A DNA stretch of 64,000 nt, from assembly GCF_000953715.1 (NCBI RefSeq), contig NZ_LN824141.1:618676-682675 (forward strand). The letters are read 5' to 3'. Origin of the DNA: Defluviitoga tunisiensis (GTDB lineage Bacteria > Thermotogota > Thermotogae > Petrotogales > Petrotogaceae). How positions within the stretch are numbered: the stretch's first letter is position 1; each line of letters opens with the position of its first letter. The notes beneath the pieces were generated by a model. The model searched no databases. It was not told the DNA's origin and saw only the letters and a program-made list of their open reading frames with translations. This document shows positions 7,286 to 17,087 of the stretch, one piece after another. The translations under genes were made by a program, and so were the position numbers.

Positions 7286-8958
7286 TCTTCTTTCAAAAGT
7301 TTAGTAGTTCTATTTTTTAGGAGCTTGTATAATAAGATGTCAAATATTACAAAAATACAGCTCGATATTATTAAAACAAAGTGTAAATCAAAATAAATAG
7401 AAATATAGTAATATAAAAAACCTAGAAGGATAAGAATTCCAAAAATAACCAATATTGAAAATAAACCGTTTGCATTTTGTTTCATAGCTTTCTGAGGATT
7501 ATCCCAATCAAAGGTTGGTTTAAAAGCGTCTATCAACATTTGTAGCAGATTAAAGAAAATGCTAATGATAATAGAAAAAGTTAAAACATTTATGAACTCT
7601 AAAAAGTTTAGATTGAATAAGATGTATCCAATTAAAGCACCGGAAATTATGCCTATACTACTAAGTTGCATTATATGAAGAAATTTGCTTATTACTATTT
7701 GAGAACTAGTTATAGGTAACACTTTTAATTCTTTGATAAATTTGCCTTCTCTTGAAAAGCAAGAATAAGACAAGCCGCTTAGTGAACCAGCTATAGCAGA
7801 AATGAAAACTACTAAGAACATTTTTATTTTTATGAGTGGACCCACTAACTCTTTTTGTAAATTAATACCAATTCCAGCATCTATTATTGCTAAAAGTATG
7901 CATAAACCTGGAAATATTAATACATTAGTGAATCCATTTACTGAAAAAGAGGGTGTTTTTAAAAAATATAGCCATTCTCTTTTTAATAAAGCTTTATTTG
8001 GAGATAAAGCTTTATTAAACAACAAGTCAATATTCTTTGAGGCTTTTTTTTCTGCAGAAGTAGAGGCTTCTAGAAAATTAACATATGTTGAATAATATAA
8101 TTTTTCTCCAATATACAAACTTAAAGTTAATAGAATAATATGAAACCCTATAAAAGCAATTGTCCACGTAAATCTATATATATTAGTATTTATTAAAGAT
8201 TTAGCTCCCAAAAAAGCTGGAGGATAGATCCAAGCAAGTCTTGAAAAAATGCCTTGAGGATTAATGTAAATATCAGGCATATCTTGGGGATTTGTTGCCA
8301 CAATAAAAAAGATATCTTTAGATGAAAAAATATATATTAGAGCAAGTACCATTAAAAGAGAAGTTAAGATATAAAGAATAAGTTCTTTGTTCTTAAGCTT
8401 TTTAAATAAATGAGAAATCGGTAGAATAAATACTAATACCAACAAAACCGGAAAAATTTGTGAAAATAAGACAACTAAAATCATAGATAAATAATATCCG
8501 ATTGATAAGTGATTATAAATTCCGAAGTAAATTAGAGCCGGTAACAGGAATATGAGCGAAATAATCATTTGATCGCACAAAACTACAGATAATTTTCCTA
8601 AAATAACCTCTGATGGTTTTAAAGGCAAAGTTATCAGTAGCTTCATATCTTTTTTTAGGAAAAATTCACCTATCAATACAAATGCTCCTAAGAAAAAACC
8701 GATAAAACCGGTTATCATAATAAATTCTGCTATAAATAAAGGTTCAATATTCTTTAAAGAATAGTATTCAAGATTTACCCTTATAAAATCTAAATAGAAA
8801 GGAAAATAAATTATAATCAAGGTTGCAAGAACAGCTATTAATGCAAAGAATGGAATAGTTTCATCTTTTGTATGTTTTAAAAGATATTTATTCTTTGAGA
8901 TTTTATAGTGCTGATCAAGTTCAATCAAGGAAAGAGAAGTCAATTTCTTCATTCTCAC
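7282..8958 (-). CDS. ABC-2 type exporter permease
   Basis: A 558-residue membrane protein with about twelve hydrophobic stretches in two sets, consistent with a large ABC-2 permease. A soluble ATPase gene lies directly upstream and overlaps it by 38 bp, so the two form one exporter. The start is GTG at 8958, 6 nt after AGGTGA; ATG two codons later is the alternative. Residues such as KKDMKLLITLPLKPSEVILGK, between early helices, resemble multi-helix permeases of unknown cargo. The substrate is not identifiable. The 3' end overlaps the convergent AEC gene by 4 bp. Confidence 0.85.
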   Translation of the reverse strand: MRMKKLTSLSLIELDQHYKISKNKYLLKHTKDETIPFFALIAVLATLIIIYFPFYLDFIRVNLEYYSLKNIEPLFIAEFIMITGFIGFFLGAFVLIGEFFLKKDMKLLITLPLKPSEVILGKLSVVLCDQMIISLIFLLPALIYFGIYNHLSIGYYLSMILVVLFSQIFPVLLVLVFILPISHLFKKLKNKELILYILTSLLMVLALIYIFSSKDIFFIVATNPQDMPDIYINPQGIFSRLAWIYPPAFLGAKSLINTNIYRFTWTIAFIGFHIILLTLSLYIGEKLYYSTYVNFLEASTSAEKKASKNIDLLFNKALSPNKALLKREWLYFLKTPSFSVNGFTNVLIFPGLCILLAIIDAGIGINLQKELVGPLIKIKMFLVVFISAIAGSLSGLSYSCFSREGKFIKELKVLPITSSQIVISKFLHIMQLSSIGIISGALIGYILFNLNFLEFINVLTFSIIISIFFNLLQMLIDAFKPTFDWDNPQKAMKQNANGLFSILVIFGILILLGFLYYYISIYFDLHFVLIISSCIFVIFDILLYKLLKNRTTKLLKED

Positions 8959-9673
8959 TTTTAGTCACCTCTAAGAATAATTGTTCTAGGCTTTTATCTC
9001 CTTTTAATTGGCGGAGTTCATTGATAGTTCCTTGAAAGACGATTTTTCCTTTGTCGATTATAGCGATTTCATCACAGATTTTTTCAGCAATTTCCATAAT
9101 ATGAGTCGTAAAAAACACTAAATTTCCATTAGAAGCGTGTCTTTTCATGATTTGTTTTAATATAGATGCTGATTCTGGATCTAATCCGACTATAGGTTCA
9201 TCTAATATTAAGATCTTAGGTTTGTGAATTAAAGCGGATATAAGGGCTAATTTTTGTCTCATACCATGAGAATACGTCGATATAGGATCTTTTATTGCAT
9301 CAAGGAGTTTAAAAGCTTGTAATAACCACCCTCCTCTTTTTCTTCTTTCTTCCAAGGGTACTTCAAAAATGTCACAAATAAAGTTTAAATAGGAAATACC
9401 AGTAATTTTTTCAAATAATAAAGGTTCATCTGGGACAAAGCCTATAACTTTTTTAACTTTTTCTGGTTCTTCTCGGACATCTATACCATTTATAAAAATT
9501 TTTCCAGATGTCGGCTTACATAGTCCAACAATCATATTGAGTGTTGTTGTTTTCCCTGCGCCATTAGGTCCTAGAAATCCGACTACCTTACCTTCATTTA
9601 TTTTGAGATCAATATTGTCTACAGCAATAATTTTTTCAGAAAAAACTTTTGTAAGGCCTACTATTTCTATCAT
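8921..9673 (-). CDS. ABC transporter ATP-binding protein
   Basis: The 250-residue nucleotide-binding subunit of the exporter encoded just downstream. Walker A is GPNGAGKT, the signature is YSHGMRQKL (a variant of LSGGQ common in ABC-2 exporters), Walker B is ILILDEPIVGLDP, and the switch His is FTTHIME. The start is ATG at 9673, 9 nt after AAGGAGGT; a TTG at 9682 directly abuts the ribosome binding site and is rejected. Drug, lipid or peptide export are all possible. Confidence 0.92.
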   Translation of the reverse strand: MIEIVGLTKVFSEKIIAVDNIDLKINEGKVVGFLGPNGAGKTTTLNMIVGLCKPTSGKIFINGIDVREEPEKVKKVIGFVPDEPLLFEKITGISYLNFICDIFEVPLEERRKRGGWLLQAFKLLDAIKDPISTYSHGMRQKLALISALIHKPKILILDEPIVGLDPESASILKQIMKRHASNGNLVFFTTHIMEIAEKICDEIAIIDKGKIVFQGTINELRQLKGDKSLEQLFLEVTKSENEEIDFSFLD

Positions 9674-9724
9674 AGATTTCAACCTCCTTTGTAGAAACTA
9701 TACGACTAATCTTAAATGAAAAAA

Positions 9725-9745
9725 GCGAACTATTTTCTAGTTCGC
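9725..9745 (-). terminator. Terminator of the rodZ-like to U32 operon
   Basis: Read on the minus strand, GCGAACTA-loop-TAGTTCGC is followed by six T. The stem overlaps the last codons and stop of the U32-family gene. Confidence 0.8.
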
Positions 9746-10978
9746 AGTGGCGTTAGTTTTCAAAGACCTTATTAAATCCCCACTTTGAATAGAACTACCT
9801 ACTTCTAAAATAATTTTTTGATTAGGATTAGCTTCTTCTATTATATCATTATTCTCATAGTTAATTATTTCACTTAATAATATACTTATCTTTTCACCTT
9901 TTGACCGTATTATTTCTATCGTTTCTCCACGTTTAATCTTATTTTTTACTTCAATTAAATAAGAATTTTCAGAAATTTTTTCTTTTACAATGCCCACATA
10001 ATTATATTTTCTAATATAAGAAGAAGTCTCATAGTTTTGAGAATTGTAGTTGGTTTTATCAAGATAAAAGCCAGAAGTGTATGGTCTATGACTTACATTT
10101 TTAAGTTCATTTTTCCATTCTTTAATTTTATCTTCACTGTAAGTCCCTTCAAAATAACTATCAATAGCTTCTCTGTATATTTTTGTTGTAATACCAGCGT
10201 AATAACTACTTTTCATTCTTCCTTCTATTTTAAGAGAATCTACCCCTGTTTCAATTATTTTATCAAGAAATTCTATTGTGCAAAGGTCCTTTGAGTTCAT
10301 TATATAACTACCTCTTTCATCTTCAAAAACCTGAAAATATTCTCCTGGCCTTTTTTCTTCCATGAGATAATATTTCCATCTACAAGGTTGTGTACATTCA
10401 CCTCGGTTGGCATCTCTTGCGGTTAAATAATTACTTAATAGACATCTGCCTGATATAGAAATACACATAGCACCATGTATAAACACTTCTAATTCTATAT
10501 CAGTTACTTTTTGTCGAATTTCATTAATCTCTCTCAAAGATAGTTCTCGAGCTAAGATTACGCGTTTAGCGCCTAACTCCTTCCACATTTTAACACTTGC
10601 CCAATTCATGTTATTTGCTTGTGTGCTTATTGTTATTGGAATGTCTGAATATTGTTTTGCTAAATTAAAAACACCTAAATCAGAAACTATAATTGAATCT
10701 ACCTTTATGCTTTCTAAGTACTGTATATAATCTGGTAACAACTCTAATTCAGAATTATTAGGGATAGCATTTAATGTGACAAATATTTTTTTACCAAGTT
10801 TGTGAGCTAGTTTTACAGCCTTTTTTAATTCATCATTGTCGAAGTTTTTTGAAAACGCCCGCAAATTGAGAAATTTTCCGCCTATATAAGCGGCATCAGC
10901 ACCATAATGAAAAACTGTTTCCAATTTTTCTAAATCGCCTGCAGGAGAAAGTAATTCTATTTTCTTTATTTTGGTAAT
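9737..10978 (-). CDS. Peptidase U32 family protein, probable tRNA/rRNA hydroxylation enzyme
   Basis: A U32-family protein with the signature EVFIHGAMCISISGRCLLS and further cysteines in RGECTQPCRW. Relatives (TrhP/YegQ, RlhA, Bacillus YrrO) are now linked to RNA hydroxylation with prephenate and iron-sulfur clusters rather than proteolysis. The first ATG/GTG/TTG is a TTG at 10924, but that start would cut off the conserved N-terminus IELLSPAGDLEKL, which is encoded in frame just upstream. The open frame reaches back only to a TAA about ten codons further. The best start is ATT at 10978, 8 nt after GAGGTG, giving 413 residues. It overlaps the barrel-protein gene by 13 bp and closes the operon. 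Confidence 0.85.
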   Translation of the reverse strand: MTKIKKIELLSPAGDLEKLETVFHYGADAAYIGGKFLNLRAFSKNFDNDELKKAVKLAHKLGKKIFVTLNAIPNNSELELLPDYIQYLESIKVDSIIVSDLGVFNLAKQYSDIPITISTQANNMNWASVKMWKELGAKRVILARELSLREINEIRQKVTDIELEVFIHGAMCISISGRCLLSNYLTARDANRGECTQPCRWKYYLMEEKRPGEYFQVFEDERGSYIMNSKDLCTIEFLDKIIETGVDSLKIEGRMKSSYYAGITTKIYREAIDSYFEGTYSEDKIKEWKNELKNVSHRPYTSGFYLDKTNYNSQNYETSSYIRKYNYVGIVKEKISENSYLIEVKNKIKRGETIEIIRSKGEKISILLSEIINYENNDIIEEANPNQKIILEVGSSIQSGDLIRSLKTNATAN

Positions 10979-12321
10979 CTTATATTCACCTCGAAAAGAT
11001 ATTTTAAGTTAAATGTTTCAAATTCATTTTCAGCATTTTTTAGATGCATCCAATCTATCCCTATTTTTCCTATCTTTGTATTCCAAAGAAAAGAAATATT
11101 ATGATTATTTAGTTTTCCAAAGGAGTTAGTTCCATTGTCCCATATATAACTAATAGAAGCTTTTTCAAAAGCTAAAATTAATTCAAGACTACCTATTTTA
11201 GAATTTTCACCATATTTAAATCCAAAAGGATAATCAAAAAAAATTCTAGCGCCTGGTTCATTAGACAAAGCAATAGTTCTATAATATAAATTTTGATAAG
11301 GTTTTTCATTCGAAAAAAAGTTATCTTCAATCCAGTATCTTTCATAACCTACTTTAAATCTGGAAGATTTAGTTCTAAAAGTTTTTGATACCCCAAGGCC
11401 ATAACTACTTTTTAATGTATTATAATTAATTGCATATTCTCCATTAAAGTTTATATCATAAAAAGGTATTAATTTCAAATACCCTCCATATATACCAACA
11501 TCTGATTTAACAAATATATTTATTGGATTAGGTAATTTTCCTGCAACCTGATTTAAAGAGCTGAGCCCAAAGAATAGATTTTCATTGAATTTGTAGTTGA
11601 TTCCGTTATAAAATGCATTTCTAGAAGCAATATACTTTTCCTCCATTTTTTCTTGCTCATCCTTTGAAAGTTGAGGAACCATGGATAGTATAGCAAAATC
11701 ATAACTAAGATTATCTGAAAAACTGTAAGATATGTTCATTGTATCATAATAGGGAGAATTATCTGACAAAACTAGATTGTACTTCATAGGGCCATAAGAA
11801 AGGGGTATTCGGCCAATTAAAAAGTCCATTTTGTCTTTTTTGTACGATAAATAAGAAAAAGTAGGGAAATCTAAAGAAATATAATCAATTCTAGGTATAT
11901 TAAAGATATTGTAATTCCCATATTTAAAATATGTTGTATCGCCAAGTCTAAAATCAGCAATAAATTGAGCAAAAAAATTGTTTCCATAATAAGTTTTAAA
12001 ACCAAAATTAAATAAATTCCCATTTTTGAGTACAAAATCTCTAAAAAGAATATCAGTTAGATTAGAAGGTCTATACCATCCTCCCTCAAGTGTGTAAGAA
12101 CCTATAATTCTATTTTCATATTTTAAATCTATAGAGGTATGTATATAATTTCTATATTCTTTTGGAATATTTTCAGATTCATAATAAATTGGATATTTTA
12201 AATTTACACCGTTTAATACTTGATAGTAATATTCCGGATCATTTTTACTTAGCAATCTTGCGGATGCGAACCCACTTATAAAAATAGCAGATAAATATAA
12301 AAAAAGAGTAATTTTTTTCAT
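10966..12321 (-). CDS. Exported beta-barrel protein, Wzi-like
   Basis: A 451-residue protein with a clear signal peptide (MKKITLFLYLSAIF, cleavage near FASA) and alternating aromatic/polar strands throughout, as in an outer-membrane barrel. The segment GRIPLSYGPMKYNLVLSDNS resembles the motif of the capsule-assembly Wzi family, so a surface polysaccharide or outer-sheath (toga) role is plausible but unproven. ATG at 12321 is preferred over the upstream GTG because GCAGGTG lies 6 nt before it. It sits between an AI-2E-family permease gene (16 bp) and the U32 gene (13 bp overlap). Confidence 0.7.
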   Translation of the reverse strand: MKKITLFLYLSAIFISGFASARLLSKNDPEYYYQVLNGVNLKYPIYYESENIPKEYRNYIHTSIDLKYENRIIGSYTLEGGWYRPSNLTDILFRDFVLKNGNLFNFGFKTYYGNNFFAQFIADFRLGDTTYFKYGNYNIFNIPRIDYISLDFPTFSYLSYKKDKMDFLIGRIPLSYGPMKYNLVLSDNSPYYDTMNISYSFSDNLSYDFAILSMVPQLSKDEQEKMEEKYIASRNAFYNGINYKFNENLFFGLSSLNQVAGKLPNPINIFVKSDVGIYGGYLKLIPFYDINFNGEYAINYNTLKSSYGLGVSKTFRTKSSRFKVGYERYWIEDNFFSNEKPYQNLYYRTIALSNEPGARIFFDYPFGFKYGENSKIGSLELILAFEKASISYIWDNGTNSFGKLNNHNISFLWNTKIGKIGIDWMHLKNAENEFETFNLKYLFEVNIRLPK

Positions 12322-12337
12322 TAAACACACCTGCTTG

Positions 12338-13366
12338 TTATTTTATTCGCACAACCCAATATTCCCAAAAATTAATAACATAAATTACCAACGGAAGAGC
12401 GATGAGAACACCGATAAAACCGAATAATTCTCCAAATAACAAAGACGATATGAGGATTATAAACCAATGTAAATCTAGTACCTTGCTTTGAATTTTAGGA
12501 TATAGAAACCACATTTCTATTTGGTTACTAATTAAAGCAATCAATAAACCAATTATTAATCCCATCAATCCTTTTTCTGTAAAACCTAAAATAGCTAGAA
12601 GAATACCTGCAGCAATAGAACCTAAATAAGGTATGAAATCTCCTATCCATGCTACTATTGCTATAAATAGTGAATTAGGTATACCTGCTATGTAAGTAGC
12701 TAACCCTATAACAAACCCTACAATAGTTGCGGATAAGAATCTACCATGTACAAATTTTTCAACTTCTCCATAAAAAGATTTTAAAAATTTAACACCTTTA
12801 TCTCTTTCATTTGCAGGATATAATTTCCATGAGTTGTCTTTCATCAATGATTTCAAAGAGCCTATAGCAACTGTAGTTACAATAAGAACAATTATTGACA
12901 TCAATAAAGAGGGAGTTACAGAAATTAGTTTGTTTATCAAGTTGAAACCAAAGTTAGATATATTTTTTGAAAATTCATCTATCACATCTAAAATCCAACT
13001 AGGAAAATTATCTATTTCTCCAGACTTTGGAAAAGCAAAGGTTGAAAGTACGGAAAACAATTTTTTACCTTCATTTATTACCAAAGGAAAAAATGAAATA
13101 GCAGCATAAAAAAATGCCCCTAAAACCAACAAATGTGATAAAATCGAAGCTACTTTATCATTCATTATTTTTGAAAACAAATTAGTAGGTACATTTATTA
13201 ACAACGACAAAAAAAAGCCTAATATTAAAGCACCCATAACATAAGGAGCAAAATGAGACAAAAATAGAAAAATAATTAGATAAGTTAAACTTAACCAGCC
13301 GCCTAAAGACATCATTTTGTTCACCGTCCATTTTAGAATAGCAAGACCATAAACCTTGTTGTTCAA
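12338..13366 (-). CDS. AI-2E family transporter (PerM/UPF0118)
   Basis: A 342-residue membrane protein with about eight helices. The C-terminal block GDFIPYLGSIAAGILLAIL is followed by LYPKIQSKVLDLHWFIILIS and FGFIGVLIALPLVI, diagnostic of the AI-2E/PerM family. Members include sodium-proton antiporters and a possible autoinducer-2 exporter, so the specific role here is open. The TTG start at 13366 overlaps the stop of the DUF4416 gene by 4 bp. No strong ribosome binding site is seen, so translation is probably coupled. Confidence 0.85.
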   Translation of the reverse strand: MNNKVYGLAILKWTVNKMMSLGGWLSLTYLIIFLFLSHFAPYVMGALILGFFLSLLINVPTNLFSKIMNDKVASILSHLLVLGAFFYAAISFFPLVINEGKKLFSVLSTFAFPKSGEIDNFPSWILDVIDEFSKNISNFGFNLINKLISVTPSLLMSIIVLIVTTVAIGSLKSLMKDNSWKLYPANERDKGVKFLKSFYGEVEKFVHGRFLSATIVGFVIGLATYIAGIPNSLFIAIVAWIGDFIPYLGSIAAGILLAILGFTEKGLMGLIIGLLIALISNQIEMWFLYPKIQSKVLDLHWFIILISSLLFGELFGFIGVLIALPLVIYVINFWEYWVVRIK

Positions 13367-13917
13367 GAATCAAACTTTTTTCTTTTCTTTAAATAATTGT
13401 TTCTTATAATTTCTAATTCTTTTAGGTAGTTTGGATCTCGAAAATTAGCATAAGTATATTCCAAAGGTTCCCATTTACCAAAATTGTACATTAAGGTTAT
13501 TTCTGCATATATGTTTTTTCCTATATAAATTCTGTTTCCCCAATGTTTTGTACTTGCTAAAACAAATTGAGTGTGGTGAATATATCCAATGTCTATATTG
13601 ACTTTTCTTTTATTGTTTACAGAAAATCTTCGTTCAATATCATTTGTGATTAACTTTGCATTTGAGAGAAAAGCTGGTGAACTCAAATATTCAAAACTTA
13701 TCATTCTTGCTTCAATCAAGATATTTTTTCCCATTTCTTCATTGTAAAAGTAAGTGAATCTTTGAAAGTCAAGTACAGGAGATACATAATCAATAGGGCC
13801 AAAGTTCTCTTCTAAAATGCCTTTTAATCCCATTTTGTATAACCATAGGTCTGAATCTCCAGCGGTAAAAATATGAGCTACATAATTTACAAAATCAGGA
13901 GGTTTAGGATTTCCCAT
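13363..13917 (-). CDS. DUF4416 protein
   Basis: A 184-residue protein of the DUF4416 family, recognised by FGPIDYVSPVLDF, the EMG motif, KVNIDIGYIHHTQFVLASTK and RIYIGKNIYAEITLMY. It is conserved in thermophilic and some delta-proteobacterial lineages, with no established function. No signal peptide or membrane segment. It overlaps its upstream RodZ-like gene by 14 bp and its downstream permease gene by 4 bp. Confidence 0.85.
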   Translation of the reverse strand: MGNPKPPDFVNYVAHIFTAGDSDLWLYKMGLKGILEENFGPIDYVSPVLDFQRFTYFYNEEMGKNILIEARMISFEYLSSPAFLSNAKLITNDIERRFSVNNKRKVNIDIGYIHHTQFVLASTKHWGNRIYIGKNIYAEITLMYNFGKWEPLEYTYANFRDPNYLKELEIIRNNYLKKRKKFDS

Positions 13918-14506
13918 TTGATAAGATCACCTCAAAATTCTCAAGATTTATAGTATAAATGGCGTTTGGTGTAGTAACAACAATTTCCTCATTATTTTTG
14001 TTTCCTTTAACTTTTATACTTTGTCCAGGTGTGAGTTCCATTTTTATAGAATCTTGTGGTGCTAGTTTAGTTTCGTTAACCATTACTTCTGTTGAAGCAT
14101 GGTTTGAAATAGTAAGAGTGTAAAGATTTTTGTACAGTAAACCAATGTAAAAATTTAAATCTTTGACTAAAAAGTAAAGAAAAACCAGGTTAATTATTAA
14201 AAATGTAGAGATAATTAACTTAAAACTGATCGACTTGTTGAAAATTTTTTTATTCATGCTTTGAACAGGTTTGGTTGTTTCATCATCTTCACAAATTAAG
14301 AGTATTTCTTCATTTAATAAATGACTAAGTCGATTTGCTATATCTTTTAATGAAACTACAGAAAAGCCTTCAAGTTTTCCCTCTAGTATTTTTTCTAAAC
14401 TAGAAAGCGGAATTTTTAAGTTTAAAGAGACTTCTTTTAATGAATAATTAGAGTTTTCTATAAGGGTTTTTATATTTTTATTAAAATATATTTTTATACG
14501 CTTCAC
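13904..14506 (-). CDS. RodZ-like HTH membrane protein
   Basis: A 200-residue protein with an N-terminal helix-turn-helix (about residues 8-60; SNYSLKEVSLNLKIPLSSLE), one transmembrane segment (about 97-120) and a C-terminal extracytoplasmic beta-rich part resembling DUF4115. This is the RodZ layout. RodZ links MreB to the cell-wall elongation machinery at the inner membrane. It is shorter than proteobacterial RodZ, and the external domain is small. First gene of the five-gene minus-strand operon, with a TGATATAAT promoter box about 45 bp upstream. Confidence 0.75.
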   Translation of the reverse strand: MKRIKIYFNKNIKTLIENSNYSLKEVSLNLKIPLSSLEKILEGKLEGFSVVSLKDIANRLSHLLNEEILLICEDDETTKPVQSMNKKIFNKSISFKLIISTFLIINLVFLYFLVKDLNFYIGLLYKNLYTLTISNHASTEVMVNETKLAPQDSIKMELTPGQSIKVKGNKNNEEIVVTTPNAIYTINLENFEVILSNGKS

Positions 14507-14550
14507 CCCAATCTAATGTTTGTTAAATAATCCATAAAAAACATATTTAT

Positions 14551-14559
14551 ATTATATCA
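14551..14559 (-). promoter_or_regulatory. Extended -10 promoter for the RodZ-like operon
   Basis: The minus strand reads TGATATAAT about 45 bp before the ATG at 14506, the same box as at 1379, 1416, 22596 and 57629. No clear -35. Confidence 0.5.
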
Positions 14560-14681
14560 TAGCACAATTATAGGTTAGATTTAAAAAATATTTTGATTGT
14601 AAATTTAAAAACAATAAGGTAAAATAGCTATAAGAGATACATAATGAAATTTTTTTCAAAAAATTTCGGGAGGTCATACTG

Positions 14682-16361
14682 ATGTTTGATAAAAATAAGC
14701 TTGAAGAAATTGAAAACAAAAAAAACGAATGGAAAGAAAAGACACTAAAAAAAACGATTCAACGTTTTCCTGAGAGAAAACAATCATTTTTAACAACCTA
14801 TGATGAAAATATAGACGTGGTATATACTCCAAAAGATATAGAAAACATAAATTATTTAGAAGATGTTGGATTCCCCGGTGAATATCCTTTTACAAGAGGG
14901 GTACAGCCCACCATGTATAGGGGGAAATTATGGACAATGAGGCAATATGCTGGATTTGGAACTGCCGAGGAGTCAAATGAGCGATATAAGTATTTATTAG
15001 AACAAGGCCAAACTGGCCTTTCTATTGCTTTTGATTTGCCTACCCAGATAGGATATGATTCTGATGATTCTATATCAGAAGGCGAAGTAGGTAAAGTAGG
15101 TGTTGCAGTAGATTCTTTAATGGATATGGAAATTCTTTTTGACGGAATACCTCTTGATGAAGTGAGTGTTTCAATGACAATTAATTCTACTGCTATTATT
15201 CTTTTAGCCATGCTTGTTGTTGTAGCTAATAAGCAAGGAGTGCCTTTAGAGAAATTAAGAGGTACCATCCAAAATGATATACTGAAGGAATATATTGCCA
15301 GAGGAACGTACATATTTCCTCCTCAAGAATCTATGAAGATAATAGTTGACATTTTTGATTACGGAAGCAAACATCTTCCAAAATTTAACCTTATAAGTAT
15401 TAGCGGATATCATATCAGAGAGGCAGGAGCAAATTCTGTTCAGGAGGTTGCCTTTACATTAGCTGACGGAATTAGTTATGTTGAAGCTGCTATTAAAGCT
15501 GGATTAGATCCAAATGAATTTGGAAAAAATCTTTCTTTTTTCTTTAGCTCTCATAACAACTTTCTTGAAGAAATAGCTAAATTTAGAGCATCAAGAAAAT
15601 TATGGTCAAAAGTTATGAAAAAACGATTTGGTGTAAGCAATGAAAATGCGATGAAATTGAAATTCCATACCCAAACTGCTGGATCAACGCTTACTGCCCA
15701 GCAACCATTAAACAATATTGTAAGAGTAACACTTCAAGCTTTAGCTGCAGTTTTAGGAGGTACTCAATCTCTCCATACTAACTCTTTTGATGAAGCATTG
15801 GGATTGCCAACAGAACAAGCTGTAACTATTGCTTTGAGGACACAACAAATAATTGCTCATGAATCTGGGATTTCAGATACTGTAGATCCATTTGCAGGTT
15901 CTTATGTTATTGAAAAAATGACATTGGAAATTGAAGAAAAGGTAGAAGAATATTTAAAAAAGATAGATGAACTAGGTGGAATGGTTAAGGCTATAGAGAT
16001 TGGTTATCCCCAGCAAGAAATACTAAACACAGCATATAGAACTCAAAGACGAATAGAAGAGAAAGAAGAAATAATTGTCGGAGTTAATGAATATAAATCT
16101 GAGAATGATGAAAAAATAGAAATTTTGAAGTTAGATGAGGATATTGAAAAGAAACAAAAAGAGCAATTAAGAGCACTTAAAACAGACAGGAATCAAAAAG
16201 AAGTTTATTATTCCTTAGAACGTTTAAAAAAAGCTGCCTGCGAAAATGAAAATTTGTTTCCATATGTTATAAAATGTGTGGAATCATATGCAACTATAGG
16301 GGAAATAACAAAAGTTTTAAAAGAGATATATGGGGAATATCACGAAAATTTGTCTATTTAA
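14682..16361 (+). CDS. Methylmalonyl-CoA mutase, catalytic (large) subunit
   Basis: A 559-residue TIM-barrel subunit that interconverts methylmalonyl-CoA and succinyl-CoA by radical rearrangement. The family signatures [32 protein letters not shown] and the substrate-binding [17 protein letters not shown] are intact. The C-terminal cobalamin-binding domain is absent and is encoded separately at 16686, as in archaeal-type split mutases. ATG after GGGAGG. The gap to the B12 subunit (324 bp) is filled by repeat element copy B, so the two subunits may not share one promoter. Other acyl-CoA mutases (isobutyryl, ethylmalonyl) share this layout, but the MeaB and epimerase neighbours favour methylmalonyl-CoA. 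Confidence 0.93.
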   Translation: MFDKNKLEEIENKKNEWKEKTLKKTIQRFPERKQSFLTTYDENIDVVYTPKDIENINYLEDVGFPGEYPFTRGVQPTMYRGKLWTMRQYAGFGTAEESNERYKYLLEQGQTGLSIAFDLPTQIGYDSDDSISEGEVGKVGVAVDSLMDMEILFDGIPLDEVSVSMTINSTAIILLAMLVVVANKQGVPLEKLRGTIQNDILKEYIARGTYIFPPQESMKIIVDIFDYGSKHLPKFNLISISGYHIREAGANSVQEVAFTLADGISYVEAAIKAGLDPNEFGKNLSFFFSSHNNFLEEIAKFRASRKLWSKVMKKRFGVSNENAMKLKFHTQTAGSTLTAQQPLNNIVRVTLQALAAVLGGTQSLHTNSFDEALGLPTEQAVTIALRTQQIIAHESGISDTVDPFAGSYVIEKMTLEIEEKVEEYLKKIDELGGMVKAIEIGYPQQEILNTAYRTQRRIEEKEEIIVGVNEYKSENDEKIEILKLDEDIEKKQKEQLRALKTDRNQKEVYYSLERLKKAACENENLFPYVIKCVESYATIGEITKVLKEIYGEYHENLSI

Positions 16362-16440
16362 CAAAAATCAAAATTTTATAAAATTAACCCTCATTTTTAT
16401 ATGAAGTTTTAGAGATCTAGATTGAGGTTAAAATTTTGTT

Positions 16441-16645
16441 GAATTATAGCTTTGGAAAAGAAGGTTTTCTAAGAGTAAGCATTTGAATTAATAATGGGTC
16501 GAGGGCGTAGCCCTTCCACCTTACTCTGTACAAGCACCGAAAAGGTTAAGAGATTAAGAGTTAGTAGGGATTAGAATTGAGGAGGTATTTTGTAAAAAAA
16601 TCAACGCAAAAACATATATATAATGCAGTTTTTAGAATTTCTAAT
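16441..16645 (+). repeat. Dispersed hairpin/promoter repeat element, copy B (single unit)
   Basis: One unit only, with hairpin AGGGC-GTA-GCCCT at 16502-16514, preceded by TTTTCTAAGAGTAAGC and followed by TACAAGCACCGAAAAG. The tail runs to the dyad at 16631-16645. It fills the gap between the two mutase subunit genes. The 80 bp before it (16362-16440) hold only a loose AT-rich inverted repeat around AACC/GGTT, which is not a convincing terminator. Confidence 0.8.
16619..16645 (+). promoter_or_regulatory. Element tail B: -10 box and 15 bp dyad
   Basis: TATAAT (16619-16624), then 6 nt, then TTTAGAA-T-TTCTAAT (16631-16645). The dyad ends 40 nt before the B12 subunit start at 16686. TTGTAA at 16590 is too far (23 nt) for a normal -35, so an activator or a relaxed -35 would be needed. 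Confidence 0.45.
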
Positions 16646-16685
16646 GACAGAAAATTTTTTTTAGAAAGGAGGGTAGCTTTCAAGT

Positions 16686-17087
16686 ATGAACAAAAAAATT
16701 AGGGTTATGATTGCAAAGCCAGGTCTTGATGGGCATGATAGGGGCGCAAAGATAATAGCCAGAGCATTGAGAGATGCAGGAATGGAAGTAATATATACTG
16801 GGATAAGAAGAACACCAGAAGAGATAGTAGAGGCTGCAATACAAGAAGATGTTGATTTAATAGGTCTATCTATACTCTCAGGTGCCCATAAAATTTTATG
16901 TAAAAAAATTATATCGCTTTTAAAAGAACGGGAAGTTGAAATTCCAGTTATTTTAGGAGGAATTATACCAGAAGAAGATGTATCTGAACTCAAAGAAATG
17001 GGAATAATTGAAGTTTTTTCTCCTGGAACTTCTATAAACGAAATTGTAGAGAAGGTGAAAGCTATTGCAATGGCAAGAAAAGTATGA
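16686..17087 (+). CDS. Methylmalonyl-CoA mutase, cobalamin-binding subunit
   Basis: A 133-residue B12-binding domain. The DxHxxG motif is present as GLDGHDRG, whose His replaces dimethylbenzimidazole as the lower cobalt ligand. LSILSGAH and VILGGIIPEED complete the family pattern. It pairs with the catalytic subunit upstream to form the active mutase. ATG start after AAAGGAGGG. Its 3' end overlaps the MeaB gene by 23 bp, so those two are translationally linked. Confidence 0.93.
   Translation: MNKKIRVMIAKPGLDGHDRGAKIIARALRDAGMEVIYTGIRRTPEEIVEAAIQEDVDLIGLSILSGAHKILCKKIISLLKEREVEIPVILGGIIPEEDVSELKEMGIIEVFSPGTSINEIVEKVKAIAMARKV

Noticed and set aside
10966-10978. Frameshift joining the barrel gene and the U32 gene
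   Set aside because: Both proteins look complete, the barrel gene ends in a normal stop and an ordinary ribosome binding site precedes the ATT. A rare start codon explains the data better.
16362-16440. Rho-independent terminator after the mutase large subunit
   Set aside because: The only inverted repeat there (AACC/GGTT arms) has two bulges, a long loop and no clean T-run.
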